Positions 1 to 5,076 of a stretch of 5,354 nucleotides of DNA are shown piece by piece. Source of the stretch: Deltaproteobacteria bacterium (lineage in GTDB: Bacteria > Desulfobacterota > Binatia > UBA9968). The first letter of the stretch is position 1; each line of letters opens with the position of its first letter. The position numbers and the translations under genes were made by a program. The DNA is taken from contig JACPDC010000320.1 in NCBI GenBank assembly GCA_016184235.1, positions 1-5,354 of the forward strand, given 5' to 3'. The notes under the pieces were generated by a model. The model searched no databases. It saw only the letters and a program-made list of their open reading frames with translations, and was not told where the DNA came from.

Positions 1-664
1 CTTTACTTTCGATGCCTTCGATAACGCCGTCTCCGGCGGTCGCATTGACGATCAGGCCCCGGCCCAGCCTCTTTACCGCCTGATGGTGCGTAGTGTTCAC
101 TTCGAGCTCTTCCCGGCCGACGATCCGCTTGAGCTTGGTGCCCGCGTGAATGGTTATCTTATGGCCGCCTGTATCCTTCAGCGCCCCTTGCTGATGTTCA
201 GCCGCAGCCGGGATTTGGCGCGCGATGTCCTGATAGAGAGAGCCCCCGAGAACGACATTGATGGCCTGGGCCCCGCCGCAGACGCCGAGCAGCGGGAGGT
301 CTCTCTCCAGGGCGAGCGAGATCAGCTCCAGCTCGAACCGGGTCCGCTCCTCTTTCACCTGCCCCAGCGCTTCGGTCGGCTCTTCGCCGTAGAGCCTTGG
401 ATGGATGTCGAAATTTCCTCCGCTGACCAGAATGCCGTCCACGGAGTCGGCGATTCGGCGCAGCGCCGCTCCGGAGGCGCCGATCGGGAGAATCAACGGG
501 ACGCCTCCCGCCTCCTGAACGGCCCGGGTGTAACGTTCCTGGAGAACCAGCAACGGCTCCGCCCGGTTTCCGGAGACGCCCGGCCGGCTCGCCGCCGTAT
601 CCGGGGTGATGCCGATCAGCGGCGCCTCATTCCGAGACTGTTTTTTGATTTTTCGCTTCTTCAT
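1..664 (-). CDS. Gamma-glutamyl-GABA hydrolase-like class I amidotransferase (peptidase C26), 3' end cut off by the window
   Basis: This is a cytoplasmic class I glutamine amidotransferase-fold hydrolase of the peptidase C26/PuuD type, a family that cleaves gamma-glutamyl amide bonds. The window holds 221 codons reading from 664 to base 1 with no stop. Visible family marks are PLIGITPD near residue 15, the ERYTRAVQEAGGVPLILP stretch (43-60), DGILVSGGNFD (76-86), the nucleophile elbow GVCGGAQAINV with Cys129, GGSLYQD (140-146) and THHQAVKRLG (192-201). The catalytic His/Glu (the usual HPE motif) would lie past the left edge; the family is about 240-260 residues, so a few dozen are missing. The ATG at 664-662 lies inside the last codons of the upstream lytic transglycosylase (38-base overlap) and has no clear Shine-Dalgarno, which suggests translational coupling. 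It is chosen because the lysine-rich start leads straight into the conserved first strand. One oddity is that the elbow reads CGG where PuuD has CRG, so the substrate is uncertain. Confidence 0.88.
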   Translation of the reverse strand, partial: MKKRKIKKQSRNEAPLIGITPDTAASRPGVSGNRAEPLLVLQERYTRAVQEAGGVPLILPIGASGAALRRIADSVDGILVSGGNFDIHPRLYGEEPTEALGQVKEERTRFELELISLALERDLPLLGVCGGAQAINVVLGGSLYQDIARQIPAAAEHQQGALKDTGGHKITIHAGTKLKRIVGREELEVNTTHHQAVKRLGRGLIVNATAGDGVIEGIESK

Positions 665-2684
665 AGATCGCCCGATAGACGCGATGATTGCGCAGCACCA
701 GTTTGACATACACGCGGGTTTCCCGGTACGGGATCTGCTCAATGAACTCGTCCTCATCCTCCGCTACGATCCGCTTCTCCCAACGCGCGACAGCAGCTTC
801 TCCCGCGTTATAAGCCGCGATCGCTTTCACCGGACTATCGCCGTAGCGCTGCAGGAGCTCTTTCAGGTGGTGTATGCCGAGCGTCAGGTTGGTCTCCGGG
901 TCGTAGAGCTTCGGCGCTCCGGGCGAGGGGAGTCCGAGCCGGGCAGCCGTCCGGGCCGCGGTGGAGGAAAGAAGCTGCATAAGCCCGTAGGCCGACGCCG
1001 GCGAGAGCGCCTTGGGGTCAAAAACGCTTTCCTGGCGGATCAGGGCCAGCACCAGATAGGGATCCAGGCCCCTCTCGCGGGCGATTCTTTGAATCGTTTC
1101 CCAAAAGGCCAGGGGAAAGCGGTGGCGGGCGAGATCGTCGGAGACCAGCGGAATCTGGCTCGCCAGGGCGACGCTGCGGCCATAGGCCCCGTTGCGCGCG
1201 TACTCGCGCATCAGCAGGAGCTTGGCGGGCAGGCTGTCCTGGGCCGAGTTGCGAATCTCATCCAGCTCGACGACCGCCAGGGGATGGAGAGAGATGCGCG
1301 ACAGCTCTTGAGCGCGGGAGAAGTGAAACTGGCGCTCCGGATCGAGAGAGACGGCGGCCGCCGCCGCGGGATCAGGCTGCGCCGCTCTTTTCGTCTCCAC
1401 GGCGGCGCCCATTTTCTCGAGCCGCTGCCGGGCCGGTCCCTTATAGTAGCTCTCCTCCCGGCTGTTGAGAATCCTGAGGAAGATCTGCCTGGCGTCCTCG
1501 GTGCGCCCGCTCTTTTGGGCCGCGCGGGCCTGCCAGTAAAGGGCGGGGGTTTGATACGGACCGCCCTCCTTTCCGGCCGCCAGACGGCGGAAGGCCCTGT
1601 GGGCCTGCTCGTAGCTCCCCTGCAGATAATACGCCCACGCCAGTCTCCACCGCGCCTCGTCGCGCAGGGGGCTCTCGGGGAATCTCCGGGAAAATTCCCG
1701 ATACAGGCGCACGGCGTCCCCCGGTTTGCCCAGGGATTCGTAGATCCGCGCCGATGCCACGTGGGCCCGATCGTTGAAGGGGCCGTCGGGATAGCGCTCC
1801 AGCAACTGCTTAAAATAATCGAGCGCCTTGACGTTTTCATCGCGGTTCCAGTAGATCTCGGCCAGGCGATAGTGGGCGGCGGGCGCCTCCGGGCTCTGCG
1901 GATATTTCTCTACGATCTCGCTCAAGGGAGATATGGCCTCTTCCCGCTTTCGCGCCTCCCGAAAAATATCGGCCAGGCCCAGGAGAAAGCGCGGGCGAAG
2001 CGGACCTTTGGAAACCAGGGCGAGGAGCTGGCGGTAAATCTTTTCCGCCTCCGCATAGTCTCTCTCGCGCGCCAGCAGCTCTGCTTCTCCCAACAAAGGC
2101 TCGACCCTGGTCAAGGCAAACCGCTCGGGCTGTTGCGTTCTCAGCCTGCCCGCCTCTTTGCGGGCCTTGGCCGCCCAAGAGGAGAGGGGCGAAACGCGGC
2201 GCAGCTCCTGGTAGACGGAGTAAGCCTGCTCAGGCTCTCCCAGCAGCTCATGGAGTTGGCCGAGGAGATAGAAGGTCTCGTCGGAGATCTCCCTCTTGAT
2301 CTTGAGGGTTCGAAGGGCGCGGAGCCGGGCTGCGGCCTCCTGGGTGTTTCCCTCCGCCAGCGACAGTCTTGCCAGCTCCAGGCCGGCCTGCGCGGACCAG
2401 ACGCTCAGGGGAAACGCCTGCTTGAGCCGCAGGAAGTGTTGGCGGCTCTCCTCCGGCCGCCCGCGTGAAGAGGAGAGGACGCCGAGGAAGTAGAGGCTGT
2501 AATCTTCGAGGACGAAATTGCCGCCCAGGGTCTTGCGAAAATGTTCTTCGGCCTCCGCGAGGCTCCCCGCGGAGAATAGGGCATAGCCCTTGGAAAAAGC
2601 CTCGCGCCGTTCTTGATCCTGAGCGTCAAGTTGAGAGGGTAGAGCAATGCGGACGAGGAGCAAAAGGAGCGAGAGTTTTTTCAT
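627..2684 (-). CDS. slt: Soluble lytic murein transglycosylase, Slt70-like, with TPR-rich N-terminal region
   Basis: This is a periplasmic lytic transglycosylase (family 1A, GH23 fold) that cleaves the MurNAc-GlcNAc bond with formation of 1,6-anhydro-MurNAc. It has 685 residues; E. coli Slt70 has about 645. The first ~21 residues form a Sec signal peptide (KK, a run of leucines, likely cleavage near Ala21) without a lipobox Cys. Residues ~28-410 are helical TPR-like repeats (for example 58-91, 135-166, 230-263, 266-299, 303-336, 340-371), many ending in RYP or RFP. An Ala/Pro linker follows (437-446). The catalytic domain occupies ~525-670: RQES with general acid Glu552, AYGLMQL (565-571), NLTLGIHHL (599-607), AYNAG (624-628) and PYRETRVYV (652-660), which marks family 1A. 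It is the first gene of a unit with the C26 hydrolase. The ATG at 2684 is supported by the signal peptide and an in-frame stop two codons upstream. A GGGG run touches the ATG, so no properly spaced Shine-Dalgarno is present. Confidence 0.95.
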   Translation of the reverse strand: MKKLSLLLLLVRIALPSQLDAQDQERREAFSKGYALFSAGSLAEAEEHFRKTLGGNFVLEDYSLYFLGVLSSSRGRPEESRQHFLRLKQAFPLSVWSAQAGLELARLSLAEGNTQEAAARLRALRTLKIKREISDETFYLLGQLHELLGEPEQAYSVYQELRRVSPLSSWAAKARKEAGRLRTQQPERFALTRVEPLLGEAELLARERDYAEAEKIYRQLLALVSKGPLRPRFLLGLADIFREARKREEAISPLSEIVEKYPQSPEAPAAHYRLAEIYWNRDENVKALDYFKQLLERYPDGPFNDRAHVASARIYESLGKPGDAVRLYREFSRRFPESPLRDEARWRLAWAYYLQGSYEQAHRAFRRLAAGKEGGPYQTPALYWQARAAQKSGRTEDARQIFLRILNSREESYYKGPARQRLEKMGAAVETKRAAQPDPAAAAAVSLDPERQFHFSRAQELSRISLHPLAVVELDEIRNSAQDSLPAKLLLMREYARNGAYGRSVALASQIPLVSDDLARHRFPLAFWETIQRIARERGLDPYLVLALIRQESVFDPKALSPASAYGLMQLLSSTAARTAARLGLPSPGAPKLYDPETNLTLGIHHLKELLQRYGDSPVKAIAAYNAGEAAVARWEKRIVAEDEDEFIEQIPYRETRVYVKLVLRNHRVYRAIYEEAKNQKTVSE

Positions 2685-2704
2685 CCCCAGTTAAAACAAT
2701 ATTT

Positions 2705-2734
2705 ATTATCGCACATCAGCGGAGAAACTGTCAA
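2705..2734 (-). promoter_or_regulatory. Sigma70-type promoter for the slt/C26 unit
   Basis: On the minus strand a perfect TTGACA (2734-2729) is followed after 18 bases by GATAAT (2710-2705), a 5/6 match to the -10 consensus. A TG one base before the -10 box makes it an extended -10. The predicted start of transcription is near 2698, which would leave a leader of only about 14 bases before the slt ATG at 2684. The surrounding DNA is AT-rich compared with the genes. The start site itself is an inference. Confidence 0.72.
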
Positions 2735-2741
2735 AGTAGTT

Positions 2742-2763
2742 GCAGGGCCGATTGGCAGTCTGC
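2742..2763. repeat. Imperfect hairpin resembling a dispersed intergenic repeat
   Basis: The stretch folds as GCAGG/TCTGC (one G-T pair), a two-base AG bulge, then GCC/GGC closing a GATT loop. It lies between the divergent slt and coxG genes, upstream of the slt -35 box. Read as protein on the plus strand it gives RADWQSAR, a peptide I associate with spurious translations of short dispersed repeats in environmental bacterial genomes. That link is from memory. Only one copy is seen in this window. Confidence 0.45.
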
Positions 2764-2795
2764 TAGACAAGAGGCAAGCTCATTGAAGAAGCAAA

Positions 2796-2801
2796 AGGAG
2801 G
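2796..2801 (+). promoter_or_regulatory. Shine-Dalgarno that fixes the TTG start of coxG
   Basis: AGGAGG lies 7 bases before the TTG at 2809-2811. This near-ideal site supports the unusual start codon; the next in-frame ATG is well inside the conserved domain. I see no convincing plus-strand promoter between 2685 and 2795: TTGGCA at 2752-2757 has no -10 box at a usable distance. Confidence 0.85.
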
Positions 2802-2808
2802 ATCTCTC

Positions 2809-3240
2809 TTGAAAATCGAGGGCAGCTATACTTTCAAAGCGCCGAGACAAAGGGTCTGGGACGTGCTGTTGGATCCGAAAATCATCGCGCAGTGCATGCC
2901 GGGATGCGAAGGGCTCACGGAGCTTGCCCCGGATCGGTATGAGGCGACCATGAAGGTCGGGATCGCGGCCGTGAAGGGCAGCTATAAAGGAAAGGTCTCT
3001 ATCAAGGATAGGGCAGCGCCGTCCCATTATGTGCTGAGCGGCGAAGGGTCGGGCGGGCCGGGCTTCATGCAAGGCGACATGACCGTTGATCTGGAGGAGC
3101 AGGGCGCGCAAACCATAGTCAAGTACAGCACCGACGCCAAGGTAGGGGGATTGATCGCCGGCGTGGGACAGAGGATGCTCGGCGGCATCGCCAAGATGAT
3201 GGTCGATCAGTTTTTCAAGAAGATGGAGAGCTTTGTTTGA
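2809..3240 (+). CDS. coxG: CoxG-like SRPBCC-domain protein (carbon monoxide dehydrogenase subunit G family)
   Basis: This 143-residue protein belongs to the CoxG branch of the SRPBCC (START/Bet v1-like) fold, which has a hydrophobic ligand pocket. In known systems CoxG goes with Mo-containing CO dehydrogenase and its link to the membrane quinone pool. Here the role is only inferred from family. Visible marks are an N-terminal strand GSYTFKAP (5-12), VWDVLLDP (16-23), MPGCEGL (30-36) and alternating strands through 40-110. The long C-terminal amphipathic helix holds GQRMLGG (120-126) and DQFFKKME (133-140). It lacks the C-terminal extension and membrane anchor that some CoxG proteins carry. 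The TTG start is set by an AGGAGG site. No coxM, coxS or coxL homologue is visible, so it is an orphan here. Its 3' end overlaps the convergent M23 gene by 26 bases, and I see no terminator hairpin between them. Confidence 0.9.
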   Translation: MKIEGSYTFKAPRQRVWDVLLDPKIIAQCMPGCEGLTELAPDRYEATMKVGIAAVKGSYKGKVSIKDRAAPSHYVLSGEGSGGPGFMQGDMTVDLEEQGAQTIVKYSTDAKVGGLIAGVGQRMLGGIAKMMVDQFFKKMESFV

Positions 3241-4021
3241 CGAGGCTGGAGCGGGGATCGACAGGAACGCGGTTGATCCGCACCTCATAGTGCAGGTGAG
3301 GGCTGGTGCTCTTCCCCGTGTTCCCGGTCTCCGCGACCTGCTGGCCCCGACGGACCCGGTCTCCCTTCTTCACCAGCGTCTTGGAGAGATGCGAATATTG
3401 TGTCGTGATCCCCTGGCCGTGGTTCACGATCACCGTCAGACCGTTTCCGTTCATGACCCCCGTGGCGTCCACAACGCCGTCCCCGGTCGCCCGCACCGGC
3501 GTCCCTATCGGATTCGGGATGTCCAGGCCGGAATGAAACTCGGGCTTTGCAGTCCACGGGGAGAGACGCGTCCCCACTCCGGAGGTGATGCGGCCGCCCA
3601 GGGGCATGACGGTGGGGACCGAGGCGATTAATTTCTCCAGCTCGCCCTGCAGCGCGGACAGGCTCTTCTCCAGCTCGGCTATCGCCAGCCGGCCGTTAAA
3701 CGAAGCCCTGCTCTGAGGCGGGAGCGAGCTCTTGATGCCCTGCTCGAGCCCCTTCCAGTCGGCCAGCAGCAGCTGGAGATTTTGTGTCTGCTCCTGCAGG
3801 ACCGAGAGCTGCTCGCGCTGGGCCATGGCCTCCATGCGCAGCTCCGTGACCCCCTTTTTTTGCATTTTCATCCACAGGTAGTCGCCGCCCAGCCAGGCGC
3901 CGGCCGCCAGCACGACAACCCCTGCCGCAGCCAGGTGGCGGAGCGATTTTTGCGATAAGACGAGGCGGCGCATGTGCGTTCCGCGCCACGGGAAGATCAG
4001 GATCGAGTAGCTCTTATTCAT
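3215..4021 (-). CDS. Membrane-anchored M23 family peptidoglycan endopeptidase
   Basis: This is a zinc metallo-endopeptidase (LytM/M23 fold) expected to cut peptide crosslinks of peptidoglycan in the periplasm; 268 residues. It has a short basic cytoplasmic N-terminus (1-30, with YSILIFP and MRRL), one membrane segment (~31-46), a coiled-coil-prone periplasmic region (~57-132) and the M23 domain (~140-256). All metal and catalytic residues are present: His163 and Asp167 in HSGLD, His211 in YSHLS, and His242/His244 in PHLHYE. An active enzyme is therefore likely, unlike degenerate EnvC/NlpD-type activators. The ATG at 4021 is preferred over Met17 because members of this family share a short Y-T/S-I-x-I-x-P...RR start before the membrane helix. 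It begins 12 bases after the upstream bactofilin stop and lacks a clear Shine-Dalgarno, which suggests coupled translation. It is the last gene of the bactofilin operon. Confidence 0.93.
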   Translation of the reverse strand: MNKSYSILIFPWRGTHMRRLVLSQKSLRHLAAAGVVVLAAGAWLGGDYLWMKMQKKGVTELRMEAMAQREQLSVLQEQTQNLQLLLADWKGLEQGIKSSLPPQSRASFNGRLAIAELEKSLSALQGELEKLIASVPTVMPLGGRITSGVGTRLSPWTAKPEFHSGLDIPNPIGTPVRATGDGVVDATGVMNGNGLTVIVNHGQGITTQYSHLSKTLVKKGDRVRRGQQVAETGNTGKSTSPHLHYEVRINRVPVDPRSSLVKQSSPSS

Positions 4022-4033
4022 GACGGGGAAATC

Positions 4034-4417
4034 TCAGGAGCTTTTCTGCATGGCCCGGATCTCGTCGTTCTTCATCTTGCAGCGGCCGTCGAAGACCACG
4101 CCTTCTTCCAGCACCAGGACCGGGGTTACGATGTCGCCGAAGATGCGCGCGCTGCCGCGCAGCTCGACCCTTTCGCGCGCGCTGATGTTGCCGGTGACCT
4201 GGCCGCTGACGATGGCGACGCCGACCTGCACCTCCGCCTCCGCTTGCCCGGTTTCTCCGACCAGGAGGGTGTCGGAGGAAAAGATCTCACCGCGGAATTT
4301 GCCGTTGAGGACAAGGGTGCCGGCGAAAGTGAGACGCCCTTCAAGTTCACATCCCTGGTCGATGACGGACGTTGAAGCGTGGTCAGGGGTTGAGTTGTTC
4401 CCTCTCCAGCGCCACAT
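4034..4417 (-). CDS. Bactofilin (second in the operon), 127 aa
   Basis: This is a bactofilin (formerly DUF583), a cytoskeletal protein that polymerises without nucleotide through a right-handed beta-helix and often places cell-wall enzymes. The beta-helix core spans about residues 17-113, with the short repeating valine/glycine strands typical of the fold (ELEGRLTFAGTLVLNGKFRG, then ETGQAEAEVQVG, GNISARERVELRG, ARIFGDI) and the usual end VFDGRCKM (108-115). The tails are short. The N-terminus MWRWRG is rich in Trp and Arg and could be a membrane-binding tail, unlike the MFGKK start of its neighbour. AGGGAG (4431-4426) lies 8 bases before the ATG. The gene begins 34 bases after the first bactofilin and ends 12 bases before the M23 gene, so the three are very likely one transcript. 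Confidence 0.94.
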   Translation of the reverse strand: MWRWRGNNSTPDHASTSVIDQGCELEGRLTFAGTLVLNGKFRGEIFSSDTLLVGETGQAEAEVQVGVAIVSGQVTGNISARERVELRGSARIFGDIVTPVLVLEEGVVFDGRCKMKNDEIRAMQKSS

Positions 4418-4451
4418 GAGATTAGCTCCCTGTTGTAATCAGTCTTTGAAG

Positions 4452-4886
4452 CTAAGCCTGTCTCTTGGCGACAACCTGTTTCGGGTCCAGCAGCGAAGGC
4501 CCGCTGCGGCGCTCCGGGGCTATCTCGGCCCGTTGAATCTTGATCACGTTGCCGTTGAAGAAGCCTCCCTTGGAGATGACCAGCGAATCCGTCTCGATGT
4601 TGCCGGCTACCCGGCCGGTGGAGGTGATTTCCACGTTTCCCGTGGCGACCATGTTCCCTTCGTAGCGCCCCATGATCAGGGCGTCCGCGGTGTGAACATC
4701 GGCCCGAACCACCCCCTTCTCCCCGATCACCAGCTTGCCGTCCACGTTGATCTCGCCCGCCACCTCACATTCGATCTGAATAGATTCCGCAATATTGAAT
4801 TTTCCTTCCAGACGCGCGCTCTCGCCCATGACGGTCAACAGGGGGCCGTTCCGTCCCGTACTCACGGCTTCTTTTTTGCCGAACAT
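4452..4886 (-). CDS. Bactofilin (first in the operon), 144 aa
   Basis: This is a second, divergent bactofilin and the promoter-proximal gene of the operon. The beta-helix core covers about residues 17-116 (TVMGESARLEGKF, EVAGEINVDGKLVIGEKG, ADVHTADALIMGRYEGNM, GRVAGNIETDSLVISKGGFF). A 28-residue basic, proline-containing tail follows (117-144). The N-terminus MFGKKE matches the short Met-Phe-x-Lys start seen in many bactofilins, including Caulobacter BacA, and thought to bind the membrane. The Shine-Dalgarno AAGGAGGG (4899-4892) lies 5 bases before the ATG and is the strongest in the operon. The two bactofilins differ along their whole length, so this is an old paralogous pair and not a recent tandem duplication; they might co-polymerise or divide the work. 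Confidence 0.94.
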   Translation of the reverse strand: MFGKKEAVSTGRNGPLLTVMGESARLEGKFNIAESIQIECEVAGEINVDGKLVIGEKGVVRADVHTADALIMGRYEGNMVATGNVEITSTGRVAGNIETDSLVISKGGFFNGNVIKIQRAEIAPERRSGPSLLDPKQVVAKRQA

Positions 4887-4910
4887 AGCTACCCTCCTTG
4901 GTTATTTAAG

Positions 4911-4948
4911 GTCTCGTATGTATGAATCGACCAGGATCTGTCCGAGAC
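4911..4948 (-). other. Inverted repeat in the bactofilin operon leader
   Basis: GTCTCG (4911-4916) and CGAGAC (4943-4948) are perfect 6-base inverted copies separated by 26 bases. They lie within the predicted untranslated leader of the bactofilin operon, between the promoter and the ribosome binding site. They could form a weak stem in the mRNA or bind a dimeric protein. The arms are short enough that chance is a reasonable explanation. Confidence 0.2.
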
Positions 4949-4960
4949 AAAGACCGCCGG

Positions 4961-4990
4961 ATACTATCCCGACTGCTTGCGGCTTGTCAA
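4961..4990 (-). promoter_or_regulatory. Sigma70-type promoter for the bactofilin-bactofilin-M23 operon
   Basis: On the minus strand a perfect TTGACA (4990-4985) is followed after 18 bases by TAGTAT (4966-4961), a 4/6 match to the -10 consensus. The DNA just upstream of the -35 box (about 5002-4991) is a run of A and T that could act as an UP element. Transcription would start near 4953, giving a leader of about 67 bases. Spacing and -35 box are the same as in the slt promoter. Confidence 0.65.
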
Positions 4991-5017
4991 TAATAATTTG
5001 ATAGAACATTCATTCAA

Positions 5018-5036
5018 CCCTGAGCTTGTCGAAGGG
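5018..5036. repeat. Short palindromic repeat CCCTGAGCTTGTCGAAGGG
   Basis: The 19-base element reads CCCTGAGCTTGTCGAAGGG. With flanking bases, AACCCT (5016-5021) pairs with AGGGTT (5033-5038). Inside, G5022/A5032 and A5023/G5031 could form tandem GA pairs, closed by G5024-C5030 over a small loop. I recognise this sequence, and its reverse form beginning CCCTTCGACAAGC, as a short repeat common between genes in many environmental bacteria; that is from memory. It lies between the bactofilin promoter and the glycosyltransferase remnant. Confidence 0.6.
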
Positions 5037-5076
5037 TTTGACTTATCAGCTGCTTAGAAGTTACTTAGAAAGCAAC

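Noticed and set aside
83..706. A 207-codon plus-strand frame over the C26 gene.
   Set aside because: It is antisense to the conserved C26 coding sequence, with no domain and no convincing ribosome binding site.
606..2468. A 620-codon open frame on the plus strand opposite slt.
   Set aside because: It is fully antisense to a clear lytic transglycosylase, has no recognisable domain, and is explained by the GC-rich codon use of slt leaving few stops in the opposite frame.
2731..3288. A 185-codon minus-strand frame opposite coxG.
   Set aside because: CoxG on the plus strand has strong family motifs and a near-perfect Shine-Dalgarno. The minus frame also reads through the intergenic hairpin and has no recognisable content.
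4418..4451. A possible terminator or promoter between the two bactofilins.
   Set aside because: The 34-base gap has only a ribosome binding site for the second gene; no hairpin with a T-run and no promoter boxes.
4020..4925. A 301-codon plus-strand frame over the bactofilins.
   Set aside because: Both bactofilins on the minus strand are clear; the plus frame even crosses their intergenic gap and leader without any domain.
5038..5066. TTGACT at 5038-5043 as a -35 box for the glycosyltransferase.
   Set aside because: No hexamer resembling TATAAT lies 16-18 bases downstream.
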